Under the pieces are notes generated by a model. It was not told the DNA's origin and did not search any database. It saw only the letters and a list, made by a program, of their open reading frames with translations. Shown here piece by piece: positions 25,276-35,257 of a stretch of DNA of 64,000 bases. The position numbers and the translations under genes are program-made. How positions within the stretch are numbered: position 1 is the stretch's first letter; each line of letters starts with the position of its first letter. The DNA is from Enterobacter sp. Ag1 (GTDB lineage: Bacteria > Pseudomonadota > Gammaproteobacteria > Enterobacterales > Enterobacteriaceae). The stretch is taken from assembly GCA_000277545.1 (NCBI GenBank), contig AKXM01000034.1:1-64000 (forward strand), given 5' to 3'.

Positions 25276-25962
25276 ATGAAAATTCTGCTGGTGGAAGATC
25301 AGAAAATGGCCTCGGAGTACATTGCCAAAGGGCTGCGCGAGAACGACTTCGTGGTCGACGTCGCCGGGAACGGTATCGACGGCCTGCATTATCTCCTGAC
25401 CACTGACTATGACCTGGCGATCCTCGACGTGATGCTGCCCGGTATTGACGGCTGGAAGATCATTGAAATGGCGCGGCAGGCCGGAAAACAGACGCCCATC
25501 ATGTTTCTGACCGCGCGGGATGATGTGGAGGACAGAGTCCATGGCCTCGAACTGGGCGCGGAAGATTATCTGATCAAGCCCTTTTCCTTTAGCGAGCTGT
25601 TGGCGCGTGCGCGGGTGATTCTGCGCCGCTCCGCGCCACCCACCGCCATTCTTGAAGAAAATCTGCTGCAGGTGGGCGATCTGAAGCTCGATTTTCTGCG
25701 GCACAAAGTGTCCCGCGCCGGGGTGCGAATAGAGCTGACGCAAAAAGAATTTTTGCTGCTAAGCCTGCTGATGCGCCGCTCGGGTGAAGTGCTCTCCCGC
25801 ACGGTGATTGCCGAGCAGGTGTGGGACATGAATTTTGATCCGGAAACGAACGTCATAGACGTCGCCATCCGCCGTTTGCGCAACAAAATTGACGACGGTT
25901 TTGAGGATAAATTACTCCACACCCTGCGCGGCGCGGGGTACGTGCTGGAATTACGCGGATGA
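25276..25962 (+). CDS. OmpR family response regulator, CusR-like
   Basis: 228 residues. The receiver domain has Asp51 as phospho-acceptor ([14 protein letters not shown]) and Lys in [11 protein letters not shown]. The winged-helix effector part is close to CusR ([31 protein letters not shown]). The start at 25276 is five bases after GAAGGAG; a GTG six bases earlier is less likely. It overlaps the kinase gene (ATGA). It probably binds the CusR-type box before the operon. Confidence 0.93.
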   Translation: MKILLVEDQKMASEYIAKGLRENDFVVDVAGNGIDGLHYLLTTDYDLAILDVMLPGIDGWKIIEMARQAGKQTPIMFLTARDDVEDRVHGLELGAEDYLIKPFSFSELLARARVILRRSAPPTAILEENLLQVGDLKLDFLRHKVSRAGVRIELTQKEFLLLSLLMRRSGEVLSRTVIAEQVWDMNFDPETNVIDVAIRRLRNKIDDGFEDKLLHTLRGAGYVLELRG

Positions 25963-27362
25963 TAAAACTGTCGCATTTGTCGATCACGGCGCGCCTGACG
26001 CTCTACTTCTCCGTCACGATGGCCATCGTGCTTTACAGCGTGTCCGGCGTGCTTTATTCGACCATGCGCCAGCAGCTCAACCATAAAGATGAGCTGGAGC
26101 TGCAAAGTTCTATCCAGTTCCAGCAGGAAATTGCCACGGCGATTGGCGAGCGCCAGGACAACGGAGAAGAGTGGCAAACCGAGCTGCTGGAGTCTGTGGT
26201 GCGGCAGGAGCGCCTGTCGCTGCGCATCTTCAGCCCGGAAGGTAAGGTGTACGCGCAATCCAACAATATGGTTATCCCGGAGCAGGACTTTCCGCTGCCG
26301 GGCCCCGGGTTTAGCTACCGGGAATGGCATTATCGCGCAGAGAATATCCGGCAAAAATACTTAATTACCTCCACGCTGTTCACCCTCAAAAATAACCAGA
26401 AATGGCTGGTGCAGGCGGCGCTCAACGTCTCCGGCAACAACGAAATTATCAACACCTATTACAAGCGAATGCAGTTTTTCGCCGCGTTGGCGATTCTGCT
26501 GTTTGCCGCCTTTGGCTGGTGGCTTGCCCGAAGGGGATTAGCGCCGCTGCGCACGATCACCACTGAAATTGAGAAAATTCACGCCAACGATCTGCATACC
26601 CGGATCCTGGATCAGCGCTGGCCGCCGGAGCTGAACGCGCTGGCGGCGTCGTTTGACCGCATGATGATGCGCCTTGAAGCCTCGTTCCATCAGTTAAATC
26701 GCTTTTCCTCGGACATTGCCCACGAGCTGCGCGGGCCGATAAATAACCTGATCTCGGCCGCCAGCGTCATTCAGACAAAGGATCGCAGCGCCGAAGAGTA
26801 TCAGGACACGCTGGCGGCAATCATTGAAGAGGGCGAACTTCTGTCGCGCATGATCTCCTCTATGCTGTTCCTTGCCAGGGCGGACAACAGCCGCGAAGTG
26901 CTGAATGCCGAATGGCTCAGCAGCGCCCATGAATTCGAAAAACTGATTGGTTTCTACGACATTCTGGCAGAAGAAAAAGAGATCACCCTCGAAAGCCGGG
27001 GAGACGTTTCATTCTATGCTGACCCGCAGCTTATCCAGCGCGCGCTTTCCAACCTGCTCTCTAATGCGCTGCGCCACACGCCAGAAAAGGGACATATCAC
27101 GCTCAGCGCAAAAATTGCCGATGAACGGGTGGTATTGAGCGTGAGTGATAATGGCGAAGGCATCAAACCCGAACATCTGCCGCTGATTTTTGATCGCTTT
27201 TTCCGGGGAGAAGCCTCCCGCAGCGCCACGGAAAACACCGGACTGGGGCTGGCGATTGTGAAAACCATTGCGGAACTGCATGGCGGCAAAATCAGCGTGG
27301 TCAGTGAGCCTGGGCGCGGCAGCACGTTTACGCTGTCATTGCCGCTGCACGACAAAGCCTGA
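25959..27362 (+). CDS. Sensor histidine kinase, heavy-metal-sensor-like family
   Basis: 467 residues. The first membrane helix is at about 13-33, a periplasmic sensor loop runs to about 170, and the second helix is at 171-190. HAMP then follows, and the H-box with His255 ([15 protein letters not shown]). The ATPase part has [21 protein letters not shown] and [10 protein letters not shown]. It has the CusS-like order, but the sensor loop has no evident Met/His/Cys metal cluster. The input signal is therefore open. Confidence 0.9.
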   Translation: MIKLSHLSITARLTLYFSVTMAIVLYSVSGVLYSTMRQQLNHKDELELQSSIQFQQEIATAIGERQDNGEEWQTELLESVVRQERLSLRIFSPEGKVYAQSNNMVIPEQDFPLPGPGFSYREWHYRAENIRQKYLITSTLFTLKNNQKWLVQAALNVSGNNEIINTYYKRMQFFAALAILLFAAFGWWLARRGLAPLRTITTEIEKIHANDLHTRILDQRWPPELNALAASFDRMMMRLEASFHQLNRFSSDIAHELRGPINNLISAASVIQTKDRSAEEYQDTLAAIIEEGELLSRMISSMLFLARADNSREVLNAEWLSSAHEFEKLIGFYDILAEEKEITLESRGDVSFYADPQLIQRALSNLLSNALRHTPEKGHITLSAKIADERVVLSVSDNGEGIKPEHLPLIFDRFFRGEASRSATENTGLGLAIVKTIAELHGGKISVVSEPGRGSTFTLSLPLHDKA

Positions 27363-27553
27363 GTACCGCAGAATAATCTCTTCTGGCAGGAACAATATTA
27401 CGCGGCATGAGTCTCAGTGACTTAACAGGTAGCCTTTTGTGCCGACCTGACTAAAATCCAAACAGATGAAACGTGTTTAGCTCCAGTAGAGACTGGGGCG
27501 TTCACTATGAGTTTCTGGGATCATCGCTTTTATTGTTATGGAAAACCTGCCCA
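27363..27553. other. Gap between the RND-TCS and MacAB-like operons
   Basis: 191 bp without a gene. It holds only a small CCAGT/ACTGG hairpin near 27484. I see no convincing terminator, so read-through from the kinase gene is possible, as is a separate promoter. Confidence 0.3.
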
Positions 27554-28741
27554 ATGCTATTGAAACACTTTTCTCGCCGTGCCATTGCCGTGGCCGTGGC
27601 GCTGATAATTGCCCTCACCATCGCTCTGTTCTTCTTCCTCAGAAGCCCCGATACGCCTGATTATGTCACGGCTCCTGTACGCAAGGGCGATATCGAAAAC
27701 TCTGTCCTGGCAACCGGGCGAATCGATGCTATCGAACGCGTTAACGTCGGGGCACAGGTTTCAGGCCAGGTCAAGTCGCTCAAAGTGAAGCTGGGCGACC
27801 ATGTCACCAAAGGGCAGTCCATTGCCGACATTGATGATGTGCCCCAGCGTAACGACCTGCGTAACGCCGAAGCCGCACTCAATGTGGTCAAAGCCGAACT
27901 GCAGGCTAAGCAAGCGCTCCTGAAACAGTCTGAATTGCGGTTCAAACGCCAGCGGCAAATGCTGAGCGAGGACGCCAGTTCGCGCGAGGATTTTGAGTCT
28001 GCGGAGGCTACGCTCGCCACTACACGGGCGGAATTACTCTCACTGAATGCCAGGCTTGTCCAGGCGCAAATCGAAGTAGATAAGAAAACCGTCGATCTGG
28101 GTTATACCCGAGTCGTTGCGCCAATGGACGGCGTAGTTATTGCCGTGGTCACGCAGCAGGGGCAGACGGTGAACTCCAGCCAGAGTGCGCCGACGATTAT
28201 CAAGCTGGCTCGTCTCGATGTGATGACCATCAAAGCACAGATCTCTGAGGCCGATATCACCCGTATTTCTCCGGGACAAAAGGCCCGCTTCACGATTTTC
28301 TCTGAGCCGGACAAGCACTATGACGCGACGCTGCGCACCGTTGAACTGGCGCCAGAGTCGGTAATGAAAGATGACTCTCTTGCCGGGAGCAGTTCGGCAT
28401 CAGGGTCTGGCACCTCAAATGCTTCCGTTTACTATAACGCGCTGCTCGACGTGCCTAACCCAGACAATCGCCTGCGTATCGCGATGACGGCACAGGTCAC
28501 GCTGCTGGCCGGTGAAGCCAAAGATGCGCTGCTGGTCCCGATTCAGGCCGTGCGTAAAGCTGAAGGGAATAAGCAGGAGGTGCAGGTGCTGCTGGCTGAC
28601 GGCAGGCTGGAAGCCCGAGAAGTGAAAACCGGGATCACCAACAGCGTCGATATTCAGATCCTCGAAGGGCTAAAAGTCGGGGAAAATGTCGTGCTGTCAC
28701 AGCCGGGTGAGAAAGCGCCTGGGGAAGGGTTTGTGCTGTGA
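27554..28741 (+). CDS. MacA-like efflux periplasmic adaptor
   Basis: 395 residues: an N-terminal membrane anchor (AIAVAVALIIALTIALFFFL), then the lipoyl and hairpin parts typical of MacA/PvdR (RIDAIERVNVGAQVSGQVKSL region and VDLGYTRVVAPMDGVVIAVV). It links the ABC transporter encoded next to an outer-membrane channel. I prefer the ATG at 27554 over an in-frame start 81 bp upstream because the anchor then begins normally (MLLKHFSRRA). A small Ser/Gly-rich stretch (AGSSSASGSGTSNAS) lies near residue 285. Confidence 0.88.
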   Translation: MLLKHFSRRAIAVAVALIIALTIALFFFLRSPDTPDYVTAPVRKGDIENSVLATGRIDAIERVNVGAQVSGQVKSLKVKLGDHVTKGQSIADIDDVPQRNDLRNAEAALNVVKAELQAKQALLKQSELRFKRQRQMLSEDASSREDFESAEATLATTRAELLSLNARLVQAQIEVDKKTVDLGYTRVVAPMDGVVIAVVTQQGQTVNSSQSAPTIIKLARLDVMTIKAQISEADITRISPGQKARFTIFSEPDKHYDATLRTVELAPESVMKDDSLAGSSSASGSGTSNASVYYNALLDVPNPDNRLRIAMTAQVTLLAGEAKDALLVPIQAVRKAEGNKQEVQVLLADGRLEAREVKTGITNSVDIQILEGLKVGENVVLSQPGEKAPGEGFVL

Positions 28742-30678
28742 GTAACATCATCGAGCTGAAGGGCATTAGCCGGACCTACGGTAACGGCGGTCAGGCGCTG
28801 ACCGTGCTGAAAAATATCAATTTGACCATCGCCGCCGGGGAAATGGTGGCGATCATCGGTGCATCAGGATCGGGTAAGTCGACCCTGATGAATATCATGG
28901 GCTGTCTCGACGTGCCCGACAGCGGCGATTATTACATTGGCGGGCAAAATGCCGCCCAGCTTTCGCCGGATGAACTGGCCCGGGTTCGGCGGGAGCATAT
29001 CGGCTTTATCTTCCAGCGCTACCATCTGATGCCCGACCTTAGCGCGCTGGGCAACGTTGAGATCCCCGCTATTTATGCCAACACCGAGCGTGACAAGCGC
29101 CGGCTGCGTGCCGCCGCACTGCTTGGCAGACTGGGCCTGGAAGGCCGTGAGCATCATAAACCCGGCGAGCTTTCTGGCGGCCAGCAGCAGCGCGTCAGTA
29201 TTGCCCGTTCGTTGATCAATGGCGGGGAAATTATTCTGGCCGATGAGCCAACCGGCGCGCTGGATTCTCAGTCAGGCCAGGAGGTCTTAGCCATCCTGAG
29301 CGAACTTAACCAGCGTGGTCATACGGTCGTGATGGTGACCCACGACATGAAGGTGGCCCAGCACGCTCAGCGCATTATCGAACTGCGAGACGGTGAAATT
29401 ATCGCCGATAGCGGCAGTAAGGTCACCGCCACGCAAACTTTGCCGCCGCCTAACCGTACCCGCCAAAGCCGCTGGCAAAGTATGCTCGACCGCACGCGTG
29501 AATCGCTGCAAATGGCGCTCAAAGCGATGAACGCGCATCGTTTACGCACCACGCTCACCATGACCGGGATCATTTTCGGTATTGCCGCCGTTGTGACCGT
29601 CGTGGCACTGGGCGAGGGCGCCAAGCAAAAGACGCTGGAGAATATTAAAGATCTGGGCACCAACGTGGTGAGTATCTATCCCGGGCGAGATTTCTTTGAT
29701 GACAGTATTGAGGGCATTCGTACTCTGGTGCCGGCTGACGCGGAGGCGCTGGCAAAGCAGGGATTTGTCGATAGCGTAAGCCCGGAGGTAAGTGCCTCAG
29801 ACAACATTCGTTTTCTGGGTAAGTCTGCAACCGCGTCTATCAACGGCGTAGGGCGAGATCACTTCCGCGTTAATGGCATTCAGCTTCTGGAAGGAACCAC
29901 CTTCAGGGACGACCGTACCGCCCTGCAGGAGGTCATTATTGATGAAAATGCCCGCAAAGCGCTGTTCGACGCCGCCGGATTACAGGCGCTGGGGCAAATT
30001 GTTTTTCTTGGTTCCGTGCCGGCACGGGTGGTGGGCATTGCCCAAAGCAATAACCGGAGCTACGCGCCAAACCGCATTACCGTGTGGATGCCCTACAGCA
30101 CGGTGATGTACCGCATGGTAGGCAAGCCGGTGCTGACCAGCATCAGCGTCCGGCTGAAAGACAATGTGGCAAACGAAGCGGCGGTGAGCGCTATCTCCCA
30201 GCTACTTACTCAGCGCCACGGCGTAAAAGATTTCCAGCTCTATAACTTCGAACAGATCAGAAAATCTATCGAGCGTACCTCGATGACCTTCAGCATTTTA
30301 ATTCTGATGGTTGCCTGCATCTCGCTGATGATCGGCAGTATCGGCGTGATGAACATCATGCTGGTGTCGGTCACCGAACGAACCCATGAAATCGGCGTAC
30401 GAATGGCGGTAGGCGCCCGGCGGAGCGACATCATGCAGCAGTTTATGATTGAGGCCGTATTGGTCTGCCTGATTGGCGGCGCGTTAGGTATTGCGCTGTC
30501 GTATGCCGCCGGAGCGCTATTTACCGCCCTGGCCGGCGGGATGTTCACGGCTATTTATTCGTGGCAGGCCGCCGCCGCCGCGTTTTTCTGTTCAACATTA
30601 ATCGGCATGATCTTCGGTTATCTCCCCGCCCGCAAGGCGGCAAGGATGGACCCGGTCGTTTCACTGGCCAGCGAGTAA
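28738..30678 (+). CDS. MacB-like ABC exporter (ATPase fused to permease)
   Basis: 646 residues. The N-terminal ATPase has Walker [10 protein letters not shown], signature LSGGQQQR and Walker [12 protein letters not shown]. Four membrane helices surround a large periplasmic MacB domain (first helix near 270-295, three more at the C-terminus). It begins with GTG overlapping the adaptor stop. By family it powers export of macrolides, peptides, siderophores or toxins from the periplasm; PvdT is a close functional parallel. Confidence 0.9.
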   Translation: MSNIIELKGISRTYGNGGQALTVLKNINLTIAAGEMVAIIGASGSGKSTLMNIMGCLDVPDSGDYYIGGQNAAQLSPDELARVRREHIGFIFQRYHLMPDLSALGNVEIPAIYANTERDKRRLRAAALLGRLGLEGREHHKPGELSGGQQQRVSIARSLINGGEIILADEPTGALDSQSGQEVLAILSELNQRGHTVVMVTHDMKVAQHAQRIIELRDGEIIADSGSKVTATQTLPPPNRTRQSRWQSMLDRTRESLQMALKAMNAHRLRTTLTMTGIIFGIAAVVTVVALGEGAKQKTLENIKDLGTNVVSIYPGRDFFDDSIEGIRTLVPADAEALAKQGFVDSVSPEVSASDNIRFLGKSATASINGVGRDHFRVNGIQLLEGTTFRDDRTALQEVIIDENARKALFDAAGLQALGQIVFLGSVPARVVGIAQSNNRSYAPNRITVWMPYSTVMYRMVGKPVLTSISVRLKDNVANEAAVSAISQLLTQRHGVKDFQLYNFEQIRKSIERTSMTFSILILMVACISLMIGSIGVMNIMLVSVTERTHEIGVRMAVGARRSDIMQQFMIEAVLVCLIGGALGIALSYAAGALFTALAGGMFTAIYSWQAAAAAFFCSTLIGMIFGYLPARKAARMDPVVSLASE

Positions 30679-30681
30679 CCT

Positions 30682-32052
30682 ATGAAATTTTTATCACCTT
30701 TGGCTTTGTGCCTGGCTGCCGCGCTGAGCGCAGGCTGCGCAAATACGCTTAAAAGCGACTATCACGCTCCGGAAGTACGCTATCCCGCCAGCTGGGACAA
30801 GAGCGATGCTACCCGCGACCTGGCCCCGTTTGACTGGCAGGCGTTTAACGATCCCCACCTGGATAACTGGCTGCGCCAGGTTATGGCCAGCAATAACGAT
30901 GTCGCGATTGCCGTACTGCGGGTGTATAGGGCGAGACTCGACGCGGAAAGAGTCGGTATCACCAACGATCCCGGGCTCAGAGGTTCACTGGGCGTAGACG
31001 GGAAAAATCAGCTCAATAACTCGTCAGGCTGGACAAAAAGCAGCTCCGCGAGTCTCAGCACCAGCTATGAGCTTGATCTCTGGGGCAAAATAGCCCGCCA
31101 GCGCGATGCGGCGCAGCGGGCAACTCATGCCAGCGAAGAAGATTTACGCGCCGCACGCCTGACGCTGCTTTCAGAGGCCAGCAATAATTACTGGCGCATT
31201 GGCTTTGTGAACCAACAAATCAATGTCCTCCTGCAGAGCATCGGCTATGCAAAAGAAACGCTTCGCCTTGCCGGGGCTCGTTATCGTGCAGGAGGTGCTT
31301 CCGCGCTGGATGTTGTGGACGCGCAGCAAAGTTTACTCGCGCAGGAAAATCGGCTCACTGGATTGCAGCGAGAGCGCCTGCAGGTTCTGAATCAGCAGGC
31401 CGTTTTGCTGGGTACCGCTCCGGGCAGCTCAGTGGTTGAGCCTACAAAACTGCCCGACGGCCCTCTGCCGCAGGTTAACGCGAACATTCCTGCCAGCGTA
31501 CTGATGCATCGGCCCGATATCAGCGCGCAAGAGTGGCGGGTGCGTGAAGCCCTGGCCAATGTTGATATACGGCGCACCGAATACTATCCCGCATTCACCC
31601 TGACGGGATCGCTTGGTACCGGCAGTAGCTCGCTGCTAAACGTGCTGCATAATCCCATCGCTTCCGTTGGCGCAAGTCTGACGCTGCCGTTCCTGGAATG
31701 GCGGCAGCGGGGCGTGGAGGTGAAAATTGCCCGTAACGATTACGAACAGCGGGTGCTGGCGTTTAAACAGTCGCTTTATAAGGCGATGAGCAGCCTTGAA
31801 GACGAACTCTCCCTGCGCGATCAGCTTCTGGCTCAGGAGATAAGACTCCGGGAGGGGCTGGATCTTGCGCGTAAGTCTGAGCGCTTGAATGAGGTACGTT
31901 ACCGCCAGGGCGCCGCGCGTATCTCATTCTGGCTAGATGCCCAAGAGAAACGCCGCCAGGCAGAGCTATTGCTGGATGAAAATCGCTTCAACCAGTTCCA
32001 GAATCTGGCAAAAATTTATCTCGAGTTTGGCGGGTCGTCTGCTTTCCCCTAA
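30682..32052 (+). CDS. Outer-membrane efflux factor, NodT/OprM-type lipoprotein
   Basis: 456 residues, with a lipoprotein signal whose Cys19 follows LSAG (position -3 is Ser, slightly unusual). It has the repeated outer-membrane efflux domain with YELDLWGKIARQRDAA at about 130 and LPFLEWRQRG at about 335. It is the channel of the MacAB-like pump, three bases downstream of it. It may also serve the RND pump upstream, which has none of its own. Confidence 0.9.
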   Translation: MKFLSPLALCLAAALSAGCANTLKSDYHAPEVRYPASWDKSDATRDLAPFDWQAFNDPHLDNWLRQVMASNNDVAIAVLRVYRARLDAERVGITNDPGLRGSLGVDGKNQLNNSSGWTKSSSASLSTSYELDLWGKIARQRDAAQRATHASEEDLRAARLTLLSEASNNYWRIGFVNQQINVLLQSIGYAKETLRLAGARYRAGGASALDVVDAQQSLLAQENRLTGLQRERLQVLNQQAVLLGTAPGSSVVEPTKLPDGPLPQVNANIPASVLMHRPDISAQEWRVREALANVDIRRTEYYPAFTLTGSLGTGSSSLLNVLHNPIASVGASLTLPFLEWRQRGVEVKIARNDYEQRVLAFKQSLYKAMSSLEDELSLRDQLLAQEIRLREGLDLARKSERLNEVRYRQGAARISFWLDAQEKRRQAELLLDENRFNQFQNLAKIYLEFGGSSAFP

Positions 32053-32115
32053 ATCTTGCTAACTAATTCTCCCCAAACAGAAAACGGTTTTTCTTTCGCG
32101 GATGCTCGTTTAAAG

Positions 32116-32148
32116 TTTTGCTGGCTGAACGGGGTTCAGCCAGCAAAA
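32116..32148 (+). terminator. Terminator of the efflux island
   Basis: TTTTGCTGGCTGAAC and TTCAGCCAGCAAAA form a long hairpin with a 4-base GGGG loop. It lies 64 bp after the channel gene. Confidence 0.8.
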
Positions 32149-32187
32149 TAATAAACAACCGTTTATTTTATGGGGAAGGGTGAAGGC

Positions 32188-33090
32188 ATGCGTGTGTCAG
32201 ATTATTTCCGGCTATTATTTCTTGCCGCGGTGTGGGGAGCCAGCTTCCTTTTTATGAAAATAGCGGCACCAGAGTTCGGGTCGGTAAATACGGCCTTTTT
32301 AAGGGTGTTTTTTGGCTGTACAGGGCTGGCGGTGATTCTTTTCACCCTGAGATCATCCTTCCGCTTTGAGGGGAAATTCCGTTCGGCGCTTATTCTGGGC
32401 GCAATTAACTCCGGGCTGCCCTTTTTTATGTATTGTCTCGCCGCAAAATGGTTACCTGCCGGATACTCCGCCATTTTAAACGCTACCACGCCGCTTATGG
32501 GCGCCATTATTGGCTTCTCCTTCTTTAGTGAGAAATTAACGGCGCGAAAATGGCTGGGCGTAGTGCTGGGCCTGGCAGGGATAATGGTGATTACTTCGGT
32601 CGGGGATGCGCACTCCAGCGGGGAGAAGATCGCCGGAATTATCGCCTGCCTGGTGGCCACGAGTTGCTACGGTGTGGCAGGCTTTTTAACCCGCCGCTGG
32701 ATCTCCAATAAAGGCGGGCTTGACCCTAAAATCGTTGCCTTCGGCAGCCAAATCGGGGCCACGCTTTTCCTGTTACCGTTCTTTGCCTGGAGCGTGGCGA
32801 CCGGTCCGGCAATAAACTGGCTGCAGGGCGATGTCTGGCTCAGCGTGCTGGGTCTGGGGATCCTCTGTACCGCCGTGGCCTATATTTTTTACTTCCGCTT
32901 AATTGCCGATATCGGGCCGTTACGCAGCCTCACGGTGACTTTTCTCATTCCCCCTTTCGGCGTGTTGTGGGGCTACCTCATTTTGCATGAAACCATTAGC
33001 GAAGCGTTTATCATCGGGGCTGTCATTGTTTGTTTCTCCGTCTGGCTGGTGATAAGCCCGGACAAGAAAACGCTCACCGCAAAAAGTTAA
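32188..33090 (+). CDS. EamA/DMT family exporter
   Basis: 300 residues with ten membrane segments in two EamA repeats (LLFLAAVWGASFLFMKIAAP at the start of repeat one; the second begins near residue 145). Such inner-membrane proteins export amino acids or other metabolites; the substrate is unknown. The ATG at 32188 has GAAGG directly upstream and is preferred over the one 18 bp earlier. Confidence 0.85.
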   Translation: MRVSDYFRLLFLAAVWGASFLFMKIAAPEFGSVNTAFLRVFFGCTGLAVILFTLRSSFRFEGKFRSALILGAINSGLPFFMYCLAAKWLPAGYSAILNATTPLMGAIIGFSFFSEKLTARKWLGVVLGLAGIMVITSVGDAHSSGEKIAGIIACLVATSCYGVAGFLTRRWISNKGGLDPKIVAFGSQIGATLFLLPFFAWSVATGPAINWLQGDVWLSVLGLGILCTAVAYIFYFRLIADIGPLRSLTVTFLIPPFGVLWGYLILHETISEAFIIGAVIVCFSVWLVISPDKKTLTAKS

Positions 33091-33173
33091 CCCTGGCACC
33101 GGTTGCGAATAATTGTGGTTATACTAGCCGCGAGCCGGATAAGGTTTCCGGGCTACGCCGTGAAGGAAAAACA

Positions 33174-33524
33174 ATGCAACGAGAAGCGCTGTTCACTGTG
33201 GTATTTGACCGGTATCAGGTTGAGCCCGACTACCCGTGGGACAAGTTTAAGGACTACGCCGTGCTGCGCCATCGCTACAAGCGGAAATGGTTTGGCGTGG
33301 TGCTGAGTATTTCCGCCGCAAAGCTGGGGCTGGAAAGCGATGAAGTCGTCGATATTCTCAACGTCAAAGTGATGCCTGGCGCCGTGGGCTCGCTGAGAAT
33401 GCAGCCGGGAATTTTACCGGCATATCACATGAACAAAGAGCATTGGGTCACGGTATTAATTGACAAGGTACCAGATGAATTAATCCTGGCCCTTATTGAC
33501 GAAAGTTTTAGCCTGACGCGTTAA
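33174..33524 (+). CDS. MmcQ/YjbR family protein (DUF419)
   Basis: 116 residues. The family pattern is visible: an N-terminal strand pair (RYKRKWFGVVLSIS), then 'GILPAYHMNKEHWVTVLIDK' near 75-95 with the conserved NKxHW core, and a short helical C-terminus. It is a small cytosolic CyaY-like fold that may bind DNA; function unsettled. AAGGAAAAAC precedes the ATG at 33174. Confidence 0.8.
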   Translation: MQREALFTVVFDRYQVEPDYPWDKFKDYAVLRHRYKRKWFGVVLSISAAKLGLESDEVVDILNVKVMPGAVGSLRMQPGILPAYHMNKEHWVTVLIDKVPDELILALIDESFSLTR

Positions 33525-33532
33525 TTTCATTC

Positions 33533-33565
33533 CCCCGGACATTGCATGGAACAGAATGTCCGGGG
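33533..33565. terminator. Hairpin between convergent YjbR-like and YhcH-like genes
   Basis: CCCCGGACATT (33533-33543) pairs perfectly with AATGTCCGGGG (33555-33565) over an 11-base loop, suited to ending transcription from both sides. Confidence 0.6.
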
Positions 33566-33569
33566 CATA

Positions 33570-34144
<575 letters not shown>

Positions 34145-34219
34145 CATTTAAGTTATAAATAACAGGCAAGAATAATAAGTTGCATCACATAACGTTTTTT
34201 AGGCTAATTTTTGTATATC

Positions 34220-34325
34220 GTTTCACATATGAATCCCTAGGTTCTATATATGAAACAAAAGCAGCGTAAAACACGTTATGAAATAGGTTCGATATATAAA
34301 ACAAAAAGCGTTCTATATATAAAAC
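34220..34325. promoter_or_regulatory. Array of four IclR-type operators
   Basis: Three close copies of a 16-bp pseudo-palindrome: GTTCTATATATGAAAC at 34241, GTTCGATATATAAAAC at 34287 and GTTCTATATATAAAAC at 34310. A weaker fourth lies at 34220 (12 of 16 identical to the first). Starts are spaced 21, 46 and 23 bp, about two or four helical turns, so bound dimers would line up on one face. The IclR gene begins 22 bp after the last copy. Confidence 0.75.
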
Positions 34326-34347
34326 GAATCGCTGAATGGAAATAAAT

Positions 34348-35145
34348 ATGCATATTCCCGAGAATTTAAAAGAGAGTAAAGCGCCGGCAGCCGTCAGACT
34401 GGTGGCTATTCTTGATTTTATTGCGGAAAAAGGCAGCGCCAGTTTTAGCGAAATCAGTACCCAACTGGCTATCCCGAAAAGCAGCACCCACCATTTGCTG
34501 GAGGTGCTGTCCGCCACGCACCTGCTCCGTCTGCGCGTCGACGGGCGTTACGCTCTCGGGCTGCATCTGTTTGAGCTGGGGGGCCTGGCGGCAAGCGGGC
34601 TGGATATTCGTCTCGAGGCCATTCCTTACCTGCATGAGCTGGTCGAACTCACCGGGCTGACCTGCCACCAGGGCATTATGGAAGGTGATGAAGCCTTTTT
34701 CCTCAGCAAAATTCAGTCGCCACAGGCGATTATTTTAACCTCCTGGGAAGGGAAGCGCATTCGGCTGCACAGTACCTCATTGGGGAAAATCCTGCTGGCC
34801 TGGCGGCCCATCGAGCAGGTTGAACAGATTCTGGCGAAGGCCACTTTCGTGAAGAAAACAGAGTCTACCATCACCGACAAGACGCACTTTATAGAGCATC
34901 TCGCCCTGGTGAAACAGCAGGGCTGGGCCTACGACGATGGCGAGAATATCAATGAAATTCGCTGTATTTCCGCCCCGGTATTTGACGTTAAAGGCAATGT
35001 ACTTTGCGCCATCGGGTTAACGGGCATGGTTTCACAATTCACCAATGGTAAAAAAGAAGAGTATTTAAGCCATTTGCTGGCAACCACTGAGAGAATATCA
35101 AATGCATTAAACTTTGGCCTGAAGTCCAGCCCCATAATTAAATAG
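34348..35145 (+). CDS. IclR family regulator of the uronate cluster (KdgR-like)
   Basis: 265 residues. The N-terminal winged helix covers about 10-75 (AAVRLVAILDFIAEKGSASFSEISTQLAIPKSSTHHLLEVL region). The C-terminal GAF-like effector domain has ETSTLGKILLAW-type core STSLGKILLAW and a Cys in EIRCISAPVFD. KdgR relatives bind 2-keto-3-deoxygluconate and then leave DNA. It directly precedes kdgT, kduI and kduD and is preceded by four operator copies, so it probably represses itself and the divergent gene. Whether it equals the global KdgR is not clear. Confidence 0.87.
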   Translation: MHIPENLKESKAPAAVRLVAILDFIAEKGSASFSEISTQLAIPKSSTHHLLEVLSATHLLRLRVDGRYALGLHLFELGGLAASGLDIRLEAIPYLHELVELTGLTCHQGIMEGDEAFFLSKIQSPQAIILTSWEGKRIRLHSTSLGKILLAWRPIEQVEQILAKATFVKKTESTITDKTHFIEHLALVKQQGWAYDDGENINEIRCISAPVFDVKGNVLCAIGLTGMVSQFTNGKKEEYLSHLLATTERISNALNFGLKSSPIIK

Positions 35146-35257
35146 TAAACCTGTATTAACCAGGTCATAAATTATCCGAGGATTATTCTCGGAGGTTTAC
35201 GTCTGGGGTTTTGCAATAAAAAATCCATTGATTAACTCTTTCATCGAGGAAACAGAT

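Noticed and set aside
24808-25743. Open frame of 311 codons opposite the RND pump and response regulator genes
   Set aside because: It spans the end of one confirmed gene and the start of another; no plausible protein features.
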